A DNA stretch of 64,000 nucleotides from contig NZ_NNSR01000046.1 of the NCBI RefSeq assembly GCF_002834225.1, positions 1-64,000 of the forward strand, read 5' to 3'. The notes under the pieces are model-generated. The model searched no databases. It worked only from the letters and a program-made list of their open reading frames with translations, and was not told the origin of the DNA. The position numbers were made by a program, and so were the translations under genes. Shown here piece after piece: positions 45,148 to 54,104 of this stretch. Position 1 is the stretch's first letter. The number at the start of each line of letters is the position of its first letter. Source of the DNA: Ruminococcus bromii (GTDB taxonomy: Bacteria > Bacillota > Clostridia > Oscillospirales > Acutalibacteraceae).

Positions 45148-46914
45148 TTACTGTTTCTTTTTCCTTATTTTATCGAGATATGCCATAAGCTCCTCATTTG
45201 AAACCTCGGCTAAATCGCCGGAATTGAGCTTTGAGCTTTCCTCGTTGATAACATTTATGTATTCGTTCATTGCCTCTTCGGTTGACACACCTGAAATTGA
45301 CTGTGACATCAGCTGATAGAGCTTTGAAACTTCATCCTGTGTAAAATCAGCCGCCACATTTGTAAGAGGATCTTTTCCCTTTTCTATGCGACTGCCGAAA
45401 TATTCAAAAAACCTTCGTATAAGACTGTTTTGGAACTGTTCGGGTTTTACCCTTGCAGAAATCACTTCATACGCATCCGGATTATTGAGCAAATATACCA
45501 AGAGAGCCTCCTCTGCACTTGAGCTGCGTGGCTTTTGAAAATGCTCGGGATTGATTTTATCGTTTCTTCGGCTGAGTTCAAGCTGAATTTGACGGGCCTG
45601 TTTCTTTTCTTCTGCCCTTTCACCTCTGCGTGAAGCCCTTGTCACCTGCTGTTTGAATGCATTTTTGTCAACTCCGAGTTCGGATGCAACCTTTGAAGAA
45701 TAGACATCCCGTTCAATCGGACTGCCGATAGTTGCAATCAGCTTTGCCGCCTCCTCAAGAAAAGCAACCTTGCCCTCCGTCAGCTGAATATTGTGTGCAT
45801 TTTTCAGCTTTTGCAAGCGATATTCAACATCGTTTCCGCATTTGTCGAGCAATACCTTAAATGCCGCAGGACCGTCATTACCCTTTGATTTGATAAACTC
45901 ATCGGGGTCCTTACCGCTTGGAATTGTCAGAACCTTTACATTAAGTCCCGAATTTCTGAGTATCGGAATTGCCCTTGCGGTAGCCTTTTGACCTGCCTCA
46001 TCGGCATCGTAACAGATAATTACCTCATCGGCATACCGTTTCATCAAAACAGCCTGTTCGCCTGTAAGAGCCGTTCCCAGAGTTGCAACGGCATTTGTAA
46101 AGCCTGCCTGATTAACAGCAATAACATCCATATAACCCTCACAGAGAATGAGAGTTCGCTTGCCCGAATTTTTTGCGTTATTGAGCGAAAACAGATTTGC
46201 ACTCTTTTTAAACACCGGCGTATCGGAGGTGTTAAGATATTTCGGCTTTGCATCCGACATAATCCTGCCGCCGAATGCAATAACATTTCCCCTCGGATTG
46301 ATAATCGGAAACATTACACGGTCGGTGAATCTGTCATAAATACCGCCGCCGTTTTTTCGATTGACAGCAAGATTTGCGGCAACAAGCTCGCTGTCCTTAA
46401 AGCCCTTTGATTTGAGGTGAGTGCAGAGTGACGACCAGTTATCATCGGCATAACCGAGTCCGAAATGTCGGATTGTTCTGTCGGACAAGGCTCTTGAATG
46501 AAAATAATCAAGACCCTTTCTGCCCTGCGGAGAACACAGAGTATTGTAATAAAATTTTGCCGCCTCACGGTTGGCCTCAAGCACCCTGTTTCTAAGACGA
46601 CCCATACTGTCATCGTAGTTGTTTTCGGGCATATCAAGTCCTGCACGCTGTGCAAGGTACTTTATCGCATCTACATAGTCGAGATTTTCAATTCTCATAA
46701 TGAAAGAAACGACATCTCCGCCTACTCCGCAGCCAAAGCAATAGAACGAACCGCTTTCGGAATATACATTAAAGGAAGGAGTTTTTTCACCGTGGAACGG
46801 ACAAAGGCCGACCATATTTCTTCCCTGTCTTTTGAGATTGACATAACCCGAAACAACATCCGTAATATCGTTTCGCATTTTTAAATCCTGCAAGAAGCTT
46901 TCAGGGAAAGCCAT
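45148..46914 (-). CDS. dnaG: DNA primase
   Basis: DnaG makes RNA primers at the replication fork. The 588-residue protein starts with a zinc finger (CPFHGEKTPSF...CFGCGVGGD), then the RNA polymerase core with EGYMDVIAVNQAG and ICYDADEAGQKA (Toprim acidic residues), and a C-terminal helicase-binding region. GGAGGAG precedes the ATG. It begins the dnaG-rpoD-zincin operon, a common arrangement in Firmicutes. Confidence 0.96.
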   Translation of the reverse strand: MAFPESFLQDLKMRNDITDVVSGYVNLKRQGRNMVGLCPFHGEKTPSFNVYSESGSFYCFGCGVGGDVVSFIMRIENLDYVDAIKYLAQRAGLDMPENNYDDSMGRLRNRVLEANREAAKFYYNTLCSPQGRKGLDYFHSRALSDRTIRHFGLGYADDNWSSLCTHLKSKGFKDSELVAANLAVNRKNGGGIYDRFTDRVMFPIINPRGNVIAFGGRIMSDAKPKYLNTSDTPVFKKSANLFSLNNAKNSGKRTLILCEGYMDVIAVNQAGFTNAVATLGTALTGEQAVLMKRYADEVIICYDADEAGQKATARAIPILRNSGLNVKVLTIPSGKDPDEFIKSKGNDGPAAFKVLLDKCGNDVEYRLQKLKNAHNIQLTEGKVAFLEEAAKLIATIGSPIERDVYSSKVASELGVDKNAFKQQVTRASRRGERAEEKKQARQIQLELSRRNDKINPEHFQKPRSSSAEEALLVYLLNNPDAYEVISARVKPEQFQNSLIRRFFEYFGSRIEKGKDPLTNVAADFTQDEVSKLYQLMSQSISGVSTEEAMNEYINVINEESSKLNSGDLAEVSNEELMAYLDKIRKKKQ

Positions 46915-47055
46915 AAAACTCCTCCTCTCTCCTACCTATTAGCTTTTTACGAAATTTTTTTGAATATTCCTTTAATTATTTCAAAAATTTCAAAGAATTT
47001 TTTATTTTGCCGTTTTTCGAGGTCAAAATAAAAGACAATTTGTCAGAAAAGAATT

Positions 47056-47685
47056 TTAAACCTCAACAGCGTAATATTTTTCTTCATCGGAAACTGCCTG
47101 AACCTCACCCGACGTTGCGTCGGCAAGCCTTTTATTGAGTTGTGAGATCAAGTCGGGCGAAATGTGAAATTTGATAAGCACATCGCCTTCATAGACAGTA
47201 TCGTCAACCGCACCGCCGTTATCCGTTACAAGCGCTGAAACTTTTCCGTACTGATTGTATGTACAGCGAGCCGAACACACAAGGCAGTTTTGCATTTTAA
47301 CGATTTTTGCGGCGTCAAGGGCAATTTTTGTACCGTGAGAATATGCTCTCACAAGTCCTCCCGTGCCGAGCAGAACACCTCCGAAATAGCGGGTAACGAC
47401 AACGCATACATCATAAATTTCATTTTTCACAATTACATCAAGGCAAGGCATACCGGCTGTCCCCGAGGGTTCGCCGTCATCGCTGTAACGCTTTATGTTG
47501 CCCTCACGCAGAGAATAGGCGTAAACATTGTGAGTTGCGTTCCAATGCTCACTGCGTTTTTCGTTGATAAAATCAACAGCCTCCTGCTCACAGGTTACGG
47601 GTTTGCAATAGCCGATAAAGCGTGAACGCTTTTCAACAAATTCGTCTTTTGCGTTACTCAGAACGGTTTTGTAATCCTTCGCCAT
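47056..47685 (-). CDS. YigZ/IMPACT-family protein
   Basis: The 209-residue protein has the IMPACT N-terminal block KRSRFIGYC, HNVYAYSLREGN, SDDGEPSGTAGMP and VTRYFGGVLLGTGGLVRAYS, followed by the DUF1949-type C-terminal domain. Members may bind ribosomes or act in proline dipeptide or translation control; no function is firmly established in Firmicutes. It is transcribed alone. Confidence 0.9.
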   Translation of the reverse strand: MAKDYKTVLSNAKDEFVEKRSRFIGYCKPVTCEQEAVDFINEKRSEHWNATHNVYAYSLREGNIKRYSDDGEPSGTAGMPCLDVIVKNEIYDVCVVVTRYFGGVLLGTGGLVRAYSHGTKIALDAAKIVKMQNCLVCSARCTYNQYGKVSALVTDNGGAVDDTVYEGDVLIKFHISPDLISQLNKRLADATSGEVQAVSDEEKYYAVEV

Positions 47686-47737
47686 AATAATACCTCAATT
47701 ATACAGACACCTTGCACAAGCTTATACAAAATATCTG

Positions 47738-47770
47738 TAAAGTAAACAAGGCGGCACAAATGTGCCGCCT
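47738..47770 (-). terminator. Terminator of rpmE
   Basis: AGGCGGCACA (47749-47758) and TGTGCCGCCT (47761-47770) form a ten-bp stem with a T-rich tail on the minus strand. Confidence 0.82.
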
Positions 47771-47788
47771 AAACAATTACATAATAAA

Positions 47789-47992
47789 TTATTTATCCAT
47801 ACCGAAACGCTTTTTGAATCTGTCAACGCGTCCGCCGGTATCAACTAATTTCTGCTTTCCTGTAAAGAATGGGTGGCATTTTGAACAAATTTCAACACGA
47901 ATATCTTTCTTTGTTGAACCTGTTTCAATAACATTACCGCAAGCACAAGTAATTGTTGTTTTCTCATACTTAGGATGGATATTCTCTTTCAT
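47789..47992 (-). CDS. rpmE: 50S ribosomal protein L31 (zinc-binding type)
   Basis: The 67-residue protein starts MKENIHPKY, has the CACGN and CSKCHPF cysteine pairs of the zinc-binding (C+) L31, and ends [13 protein letters not shown]. The ATG at 47992 with AGG eight bases ahead is chosen over a GTG nine bases upstream. It is a single-gene unit with its own promoter and terminator. A C- type paralogue, often Zur-controlled, is not in the window. Confidence 0.95.
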   Translation of the reverse strand: MKENIHPKYEKTTITCACGNVIETGSTKKDIRVEICSKCHPFFTGKQKLVDTGGRVDRFKKRFGMDK

Positions 47993-48030
47993 CGTTTTCA
48001 CCTACCTGACATTACACAATTAACGAATCA

Positions 48031-48059
48031 ATTATACATCACAATATTGCAAAATGCAA
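48031..48059 (-). promoter_or_regulatory. Promoter of rpmE
   Basis: On the minus strand TTGCAT (48054-48059) and TATAAT (48031-48036) are 17 bases apart, about 40 bases before the start codon. Confidence 0.7.
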
Positions 48060-48065
48060 GTGTTT

Positions 48066-48875
48066 TTAAGATTTTTTTAAATTATTTTGACTTTTTTGCT
48101 TTTGAAGGTAGCTGTTATACTCTTCAAGGCACATTCCGTATGATCTCATAGCCTTTGCATTTTCCGAACCGACATACCTGTACAGCGAGTCTGACGGATT
48201 CATTCGGGTTACTTCGGTTTTGTTCTCTGGATACCTTTGTATAAAGCCGTATTCAACGCAGCTCCGTTCGAGAAAAGCCCTTGAGCCCTCTGCGGAAAAG
48301 TCAAATTCAATCAACAGCCCTGTCTGTAATTCCGACTGTCCGCCGTGAGGTGTGCTTTTCAAAACCTCAGCCTCTGCCCTGACAGTTGTGTATTTGGATG
48401 ACTTCACCAGTTTTTGAAGTTCGGACTGAAACTTTTCTTCCTGTTCGTCATAGCTAACATAGGCAGTTTTGATTTTAAGTTCGGTACCGTTTACTTTTGA
48501 CGCTTTCAAAAGATTTTCAAGCGGTTTCAGTGCGTCACTGTTCACTCTGAATCCGTTCACGGTTTCAAGATCAGGCACATAATCCTTATCAAGCGGATTT
48601 GCACTGTCAACAACCGTCAGCAGCATTTCGCTTTCGGTCTGAAGCTGTTCGGGAGTTTCGGAATTACTTTTCTGATTGCTTTTTAGAATTGCAAAGATTC
48701 CGAACACAATCGCTGCGGCAAGAATCACACCGACGGAAATTATCGCAATGTACCTTCGGCGAGGATTGGAAACAGGAAGAATCCTTCCTGTTTTTTCCTC
48801 AATAAGTGCCTGTTTTCGTCTGCGTTTCGATTCCTTGTAGCTGTTTTTATCAAACGGAGTGAATCCTCCGGACAT
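48066..48875 (-). CDS. Hypothetical single-pass membrane protein
   Basis: I do not recognise this 269-residue protein. A basic cytoplasmic N terminus (KRRRKQ, PRRRY) precedes one transmembrane helix near 43-64. The remaining 200 residues should be outside, rich in Glu, Ser and Lys, with no cysteine pair or enzyme motif. The start at 48875 follows GGAGGG by seven bases. It lies 28 bases after thrS and may be carried on the T-box-controlled transcript. Confidence 0.6.
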   Translation of the reverse strand: MSGGFTPFDKNSYKESKRRRKQALIEEKTGRILPVSNPRRRYIAIISVGVILAAAIVFGIFAILKSNQKSNSETPEQLQTESEMLLTVVDSANPLDKDYVPDLETVNGFRVNSDALKPLENLLKASKVNGTELKIKTAYVSYDEQEEKFQSELQKLVKSSKYTTVRAEAEVLKSTPHGGQSELQTGLLIEFDFSAEGSRAFLERSCVEYGFIQRYPENKTEVTRMNPSDSLYRYVGSENAKAMRSYGMCLEEYNSYLQKQKSQNNLKKS

Positions 48876-48903
48876 CAGCATCCCTCCGAAAAAAATTAAA
48901 GAA

Positions 48904-50850
48904 TTATTTTTCTTTTGTGTCTACTTCGTTCTTAACAAGAGCAACAAATTCGTCAACAGGCATATTCGGGATTTCTCCTCTTTTTCTTGAACGAACCGTA
49001 ACCGTTGATGAATTCATCTCGTTGTCGCCGATTACAAGGATGTACGGGATTCTTTCAAGTCTTGCAGCCTTGATTTTAGGACCGATGTTTTCATCTCTGC
49101 TGTCAACAGTAACCCTCATACCAAGTGAAGTAAGTTTGTCTGCAATGCCCTGTGCATACTCAACATTGCCATCTTTTATCGGAAGAAGCCTGATCTGTTC
49201 GGGAGCAAGCCAAAGAGGCATTACACCGGCAAATCTTTCAATCATATATGCAAGAGTTCTTTCAAAGCAGCCGAGTGAAGTTCTGTGAATAATATACGGA
49301 AGCTTCTTCTGACCGTCCTTGTCGATGTAGTACATACCGAATTTTTCGGCAAGGAGCATATCAATCTGGATTGTAACAATTGTGTCTTCTTTACCAAACA
49401 CATTCTTGTACTGAATATCAAGCTTCGGACCGTAGAATGCGGCCTCGTCAATACCAACCTCATAGTCAACATCAAGGTCATCAAGAATAGTTTTCATAAC
49501 AGCCTGTGACTCTTCCCACTGTTCCTTTGTACCCTCATACTTATTATTCTTGTTTTCAGGATCCCACTGTGAGAATCTGAAAGTACAGTTTTCAAGAAGT
49601 CCTACCGTGTCAAGGAAATATTTAGCAAGCTCAAGACAACCCTTGAATTCCTGTTCAAGCTGATCGGGACGGAGAATGTAGTGTCCTTCTGAAATTGTGA
49701 ACTGACGAACACGGATAAGACCGTGCATCTCACCGCTTGCCTCGTTACGGAAAAGTGTTGATGTTTCCGTAAGACGCATCGGAAGGTCACGATATGAACG
49801 CTGTTTGTTAAGATAAACCTGATACTGGAACGGGCAAGTCATAGGACGAAGTGCGAAGCATTCCTTTTCTTCGTCATCCGGATCGCCGAGTACAAACATA
49901 CCGTCAAGGTAATGATCCCAGTGACCTGAAATTTTATAAAGATCTCTCTTTGCAAGAAGAGGAGTTTTTGTAAGAAGACAGCCCTTTGACTGCTCAACAT
50001 CTTCAACCCATCTCTGTAAAAGCTGAACAACTCTTGCACCCTTTGGAAGAAGAATAGGAAGTCCCTGACCAACATAGTCAACAGTTGTAAAGTATTCAAG
50101 TTCACGACCGAGCTTGTTGTGGTCACGAAGCTTTGCTTCTTCAAGCTTTTTGAGGTGTTCTTCAAGCATTGACGCCTTTGGGAAAGCTACACCGTAAACA
50201 CGACAAAGCTGTGCGTTGTTTGCGTCACCTCTCCAGTAAGCGCCTGTGCAGGCAGTGAGTTCAATAGCCTTGATCGGTGCAACACTCATGAGGTGAGGAC
50301 CTGCGCAGAGGTCGATAAACTCACCCTGTTTGTAGAATGTGATATGCTCGCCCTTGTCGGAATGTTCCTTAACAAGTTCAACCTTGTAAGGCTCGTTCAT
50401 CTCTTCAAGCTTCTTTTCTGCCTCCTCGGGAGAAAGCTCAACTCTTTCAAGCTCAAGACCTGATTTTACGATTTTCTTCATCTCAGCCTTGATTTTTTCA
50501 AGGTCTTCGGGTGAGAAAGGCTTTTCAACATCAAAATCATAGTAAAAACCGTTGTCAACGGCAGGACCGATTGCACACTTTGCATTCGGATAAAGTCTTT
50601 TTACTGCCTGAGCAAGAACATGAGATGCTGTGTGCCAGAAAGTTTTCTGACCGTCAACATTATCGAATGTGAGAAGTTCAACCTTACAATCTTTTTCAAG
50701 CGGTGTTCTGAGGTCACAAAGGTCGCCGTCAACCTTTGCACAGCAAACAGACTTGTACAAGCCTGCACCGATTGATTTTGCAATTTCGGCAGGAGTTGTA
50801 CCGTTTTCAAATTCCTTGACTGCTCCGCCTTTTAATTCAACATTAATCAT
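48904..50850 (-). CDS. thrS: Threonyl-tRNA synthetase
   Basis: ThrRS charges tRNA-Thr. The 648-residue protein has the N-terminal TGS domain (about 1-60), the editing domain with HTASHVLAQAVKRL and the HxxxH/Cys set, the class II core with MTCPFQYQVY, RLTETSTLFRNE and the C-terminal anticodon-binding domain. The start at 50850 has AGGAG about seven bases ahead; the frame is open further upstream, but that part overlaps the T-box terminator. Expression is controlled by the T-box leader. Confidence 0.96.
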   Translation of the reverse strand: MINVELKGGAVKEFENGTTPAEIAKSIGAGLYKSVCCAKVDGDLCDLRTPLEKDCKVELLTFDNVDGQKTFWHTASHVLAQAVKRLYPNAKCAIGPAVDNGFYYDFDVEKPFSPEDLEKIKAEMKKIVKSGLELERVELSPEEAEKKLEEMNEPYKVELVKEHSDKGEHITFYKQGEFIDLCAGPHLMSVAPIKAIELTACTGAYWRGDANNAQLCRVYGVAFPKASMLEEHLKKLEEAKLRDHNKLGRELEYFTTVDYVGQGLPILLPKGARVVQLLQRWVEDVEQSKGCLLTKTPLLAKRDLYKISGHWDHYLDGMFVLGDPDDEEKECFALRPMTCPFQYQVYLNKQRSYRDLPMRLTETSTLFRNEASGEMHGLIRVRQFTISEGHYILRPDQLEQEFKGCLELAKYFLDTVGLLENCTFRFSQWDPENKNNKYEGTKEQWEESQAVMKTILDDLDVDYEVGIDEAAFYGPKLDIQYKNVFGKEDTIVTIQIDMLLAEKFGMYYIDKDGQKKLPYIIHRTSLGCFERTLAYMIERFAGVMPLWLAPEQIRLLPIKDGNVEYAQGIADKLTSLGMRVTVDSRDENIGPKIKAARLERIPYILVIGDNEMNSSTVTVRSRKRGEIPNMPVDEFVALVKNEVDTKEK

Positions 50851-50887
50851 AACCATTCTCCTTTTAATATGTGATGAAAACAAAAAA

Positions 50888-51117
50888 TCCCAATATTCCA
50901 AAACGGAATATTGGGACGAATAAATCGTGGTTCCACCCAAGTTCGGCTTAAAGCCCTCTTGACGGTTTTAACGCAACCAAACGCCGTGCCATTTCCTGCA
51001 CAGTCTTAAAGGTGGTAACTTGCAATGCTTTTTGCGAAATATCACAGCAAATAATTTCGCTCTCTGGAAAAAGCAGGACTGCAAATCGTGTCCTCATCAA
51101 AAATCAATTTTCTTTTC
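50888..51117 (-). promoter_or_regulatory. T-box riboswitch for threonine
   Basis: On the minus strand the leader contains the T-box sequence GGGTGGAACCACG (50926-50938) and a strong terminator, CCCAATATTCC/GGAATATTGGG (50889-50915) followed by a T run. The AGAGAGCG motif typical of stem I lies near 51055-51065. Overlapping ACC triplets at 51011-51016 are the probable specifier, matching threonine and the thrS gene. Uncharged tRNA-Thr should favour readthrough. Confidence 0.92.
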
Positions 51118-51123
51118 ATTTGT

Positions 51124-51152
51124 ATGGTACCACTTTAAAACCTGAATGTCAA
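51124..51152 (-). promoter_or_regulatory. Promoter of the thrS T-box transcript
   Basis: On the minus strand TTGACA (51147-51152) is perfect, the spacer is 17 bases, and the -10 TACCAT (51124-51129) is preceded by TGG as an extended element. Confidence 0.75.
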
Positions 51153-51173
51153 CACCTAATTCGATGTTCTTAA

Positions 51174-52643
51174 TTATTTTTTATCTTCGAGTTCCTTGAG
51201 AAGTCTGTCAATTTCGCTCATTCTGTCGCTTGTAACTTCAAAATTTTCAACAGGAGCTTCTGCCTTTATGGGTTCCGGCTTTTTCTCGGGAGTATTGATA
51301 CGCCTTGCATTCTTAAATTCCTCGTGAATTTCAGGCTCTGCCGAAATATTTTTTACTGACCTTGCAGAATTTTCTTCAGCAGGCTTTGCTGTAATTTTTT
51401 CAACAGACTTTGCAGGACTCTCTTTAACAGGCTTTGCCGTAATTTTTTTAACAGACTTTGCAGGACTCTCTTTAACAGGCTTCGCTGTATTTTTTTCAAC
51501 AGGCTTTACGGGATTTTCTTTAACAGGCTCTGCAGTCTTCTCCTTCTCAGGCTCAGCGGCAGTATTCTCTGCATACTGAGTTTGAGGTTCTTCACCGTAA
51601 CCGAGGACAAGACCGTCATTTATATTAGCGTCTTTGATAGTTGACTCATCATAGTTATCGTCATCATAACCCATTACGAAATCAGAAAGACCCTGTGCAA
51701 CAGTCTCGTAGCTGTCATCGCTCAGAGGAACATCCTCATCATTTTTGTCGGATACAACAAGCTCATCGTAACCGCCCGAGCTGATGTAGCTGTTTTCGTA
51801 TGTATCTTCATCTTCGGGAAGGCTGTCAATAATTTCAACCTCTGCTTTTGTAAGGCAGTTCGTAAACATTTCTACAGTGAACGAAACAATATACGCAGCA
51901 AGAATAATGAACATAATACCATTCACAAGAGCGCTGACACCTGTGTTTTCAACAGAAGAGGTAAGAACAGCCCCTACGCCGTATGCAAGTGAAACAGTTG
52001 CGGCAGGCAGACCGTAGATAAAGCAGGCCTTTACAGGATTTTTGCCCTTTACTCTTGAAACAACCATTGAGCTTGAGAAAAGGTAAAGCGTGATAAAGAT
52101 ATAACAGAAAAGCGGTGTCATATCGCTTGCTGAAATTGAAACCTTTGTAGCGGCAATAAATTCGGATACAAGTCCGCAGCAGCCCCAAAGCGCAGGGAAA
52201 ACAAAAAACATAGACGCATTTGAAACAATTGTCTTGCCTGTAAAATGCACCTTACTTATCATAACCATTGCGATGGCTGCAGGGATTGAGAACAACGCAA
52301 CAAGAATGCTCAAAAGATAGCCTTCACTGTTGCCGGCGGTTGTATTGAGCAGAGTAAGAAACGATGAACCAACAATTGCAACACCCGACAAAATTGCGAG
52401 TGTACCCGAAACAACATTTCTCTTTACGGGACAGACCGGTGCGGTTCTTCTGTCAAAAAGGTTAATCAGCACACACAACGCAAAAAGTCCGAGTGAAATT
52501 CCGATTACGCAATAGTTGATTGATGACTTATTCATTCCGAACAAAAGACCGTTTCCGTCCATGGCAAACATACTCATTATTTTGAGACCGACCGCTGCGA
52601 TAACAGCCGGTATAAATGGTATAATCGAATATTTTGTTTTCAT
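51174..52643 (-). CDS. Polytopic membrane protein with Lys-Pro repeat tail
   Basis: I do not recognise this 489-residue protein. About eight transmembrane helices occupy residues 8-265. An acidic linker (EDEDTYENSY, KNDEDVPLSDD) follows. From about 370 to 450 there are four to five 16-residue repeats of the type TAKPVKESPAKSVEKI, encoded by a 48-base tandem repeat (about 51340-51545). The tail ends in a short charged helix. No enzyme motif is visible. The repeats are basic after an acidic linker, possibly a wall- or DNA-facing spacer. It is transcribed alone. Confidence 0.6.
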   Translation of the reverse strand: MKTKYSIIPFIPAVIAAVGLKIMSMFAMDGNGLLFGMNKSSINYCVIGISLGLFALCVLINLFDRRTAPVCPVKRNVVSGTLAILSGVAIVGSSFLTLLNTTAGNSEGYLLSILVALFSIPAAIAMVMISKVHFTGKTIVSNASMFFVFPALWGCCGLVSEFIAATKVSISASDMTPLFCYIFITLYLFSSSMVVSRVKGKNPVKACFIYGLPAATVSLAYGVGAVLTSSVENTGVSALVNGIMFIILAAYIVSFTVEMFTNCLTKAEVEIIDSLPEDEDTYENSYISSGGYDELVVSDKNDEDVPLSDDSYETVAQGLSDFVMGYDDDNYDESTIKDANINDGLVLGYGEEPQTQYAENTAAEPEKEKTAEPVKENPVKPVEKNTAKPVKESPAKSVKKITAKPVKESPAKSVEKITAKPAEENSARSVKNISAEPEIHEEFKNARRINTPEKKPEPIKAEAPVENFEVTSDRMSEIDRLLKELEDKK

Positions 52644-52877
52644 ATAATTCTCCGTTTCTGTACCGTAACATGCCGATTTCCAAAAGCAACAGTGTTACAC
52701 GATTATTATAAGACGCAGTAAAACAGCGCTGTTAATGCAAATTGAATTGCAGGTAATTATTATTTCAGTTCAATCATATATTATTTTAAGCCAACATAAC
52801 CGTTATGTCAAGAAAAAATAAGTCACAAAATAGATTAGTATTATTTATTTTTTTGTGCGAAATAAAGGAGCAATATA

Positions 52878-53486
52878 ATGAGAGGGAAAATATGTACAGT
52901 TTTAGTTCTGTTAATTCTTACCGCCGTGCTTCCGATGGCAGCTTCAAGGTGTTCGGCAAAAAACCGTGCAAGTCAAGCTGTATCAACAGCGGACACGCCT
53001 GAAAATTCAAAATCTTCAGATGAAATTCTCTGTGCTCTGACAGCAGGACTTTATAAAAACAGCTACTCTGCCGAAACAGTAAAGGCAACAGCCATCCTTA
53101 TGAACACCGATTACAGGGCAAAGCCCGACTCATTTGAGGCAAACGATTTTTTGTATGAGGAAAACGCTTCGGGGAATATGAAGGATGTTTATTCGGAGAT
53201 AAGGAAAGCGGCTGAAAGCGTAAAAAACAAAACACTCCGCAAAAAAAGCGAAGTGTTGTTTATTCCCTTTTCCGAAACCTCAAACGGCACTACATATAAA
53301 AATGTGAATTACAAATATCTTCACAGCGTAGCCTCGCCTTGGGATTGCTACGCAGAAAATTATGATGAAAATGCCGAATGTGTGGGTGTGAGCCTTTCGG
53401 GAATTGATTATCTTTGCAAAAACGGCTGCAGTGCCGAAGAAGCTCTTTTGTGGTATCTCCCCGATTTTGAAATTCAAACCGACTAA
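52878..53486 (+). CDS. Degenerate SpoIID-like exported protein
   Basis: The 202-residue protein has an N-terminal hydrophobic export signal (about 5-25). The rest resembles a compact SpoIID/LytB domain: AETVKATAILMNTDYRAK matches the family's AxxAQAVAARTY helix, HSVASPWDC matches the SPWD block, and GVSLSGIDYLCKNGCSAEEALLWYLPDF matches the C-terminal GxGLSQ...G.xYxxIL.yYxP block. The usual catalytic-region Glu and GHGVG-type residues are not conserved, so lytic transglycosylase activity is doubtful. Its stop overlaps the convergent gene by four bases. Relationship to sporulation is inference. Confidence 0.55.
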   Translation: MRGKICTVLVLLILTAVLPMAASRCSAKNRASQAVSTADTPENSKSSDEILCALTAGLYKNSYSAETVKATAILMNTDYRAKPDSFEANDFLYEENASGNMKDVYSEIRKAAESVKNKTLRKKSEVLFIPFSETSNGTTYKNVNYKYLHSVASPWDCYAENYDENAECVGVSLSGIDYLCKNGCSAEEALLWYLPDFEIQTD

Positions 53487-53779
53487 TTTACATAATATGA
53501 AGCAATGTGCCTTAGCTTGTCCCTTGCCTTAATAATATGGCGTGAAACCGTTGACGAATCAATCCCCAGATTTTCGGCAATCTCCTTTTGCTTTTTTCCG
53601 TTGAAATAGTAATCAATGATACAGATTCTCTGTCTTTCGGTCAGTTCATTCAGAACAGCCATTGAAAGAATTTTTTTCATCCTTTCACGAGAGCTTTCGT
53701 TGGTACTGCCTTGGATAAAACCCGAATCAGCCATAATTTTGTGCTTGTTGTTGTCCGTAATATGAATTATGTTTTTCAT
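53483..53779 (-). CDS. Small sigma-70 region 4-like regulator
   Basis: This 98-residue protein contains a helix-turn-helix of sigma region 4.2 type: LTERQRICIIDYYFNGKKQKEIAENLGIDSSTVSRHIIKARDKLRHI. There is no region 2, so it cannot be a full sigma factor. Such short proteins occur in mobile elements and phage remnants, where they act as activators or stand-alone DNA binders. It follows the 68-residue gene by four bases, forming an operon behind a palindromic promoter. Confidence 0.75.
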   Translation of the reverse strand: MKNIIHITDNNKHKIMADSGFIQGSTNESSRERMKKILSMAVLNELTERQRICIIDYYFNGKKQKEIAENLGIDSSTVSRHIIKARDKLRHIASYYVN

Positions 53780-53783
53780 TCAA

Positions 53784-53990
53784 TCATTCTCCGTAATATC
53801 TTCCTAAAAGTAAATTTGAAATGTGTATGCACTCATTGTAATAAATTTTGTATTTTGCGATTTTTACATCGAGTTCTTTTTTTGAAAAATTCGATTTACC
53901 TCTTTTTTCAGATTTGAGCCTGTCAATAACATCTGCAATGTTATTTGCAGTGTTCTTATATTCGTTTGACCATTCAAAATAATCTATCAT
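53784..53990 (-). CDS. Hypothetical 68-residue protein
   Basis: The protein is small, charged and probably helical throughout, with Tyr and Asn rich segments; no family is recognised. AAAGGAC lies six bases before the ATG. It is first in a two-gene operon with the sigma-region-4-like gene, and is likely its partner. The promoter carries a LexA-like box and a long palindrome. Accessory origin is plausible from the context and AT-rich composition. Confidence 0.6.
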   Translation of the reverse strand: MIDYFEWSNEYKNTANNIADVIDRLKSEKRGKSNFSKKELDVKIAKYKIYYNECIHISNLLLGRYYGE

Positions 53991-54055
53991 GTATATGTCC
54001 TTTCTCCGCTTTATTCATTCCGAAGGTATGACGGGGCTTTTAACCTTCTAATTTC

Positions 54056-54084
54056 ATTATATAGAACATATCGAACAAATTCAA
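54056..54084 (-). promoter_or_regulatory. Promoter of the small sigma-like operon
   Basis: On the minus strand TTGAAT (54079-54084) and TATAAT (54056-54061) are 17 bases apart. The -35 and spacer lie within the adjoining palindrome, so a bound protein would block it. Confidence 0.8.
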
Positions 54085-54104
54085 GAACATTTGTTCGATA
54101 TGTT
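54065..54104. promoter_or_regulatory. 16-bp palindrome with LexA-like box
   Basis: AACATATCGAACAAAT (54065-54080) and ATTTGTTCGATATGTT (54089-54104) are perfect inverted arms around an eight-base spacer. Within it, on the minus strand, CGAACAAATGTTCT (54084-54097) matches the Firmicutes LexA/DinR consensus CGAACRNRYGTTYC at all but the last base. It overlaps the promoter for the small sigma-like operon. Confidence 0.65.

Noticed and set aside
50851..50940. Upstream in-frame extension of thrS by 30 residues
   Set aside because: The extension would be encoded by the T-box and terminator stem; the ribosome site at about 50860 supports the start at 50850.
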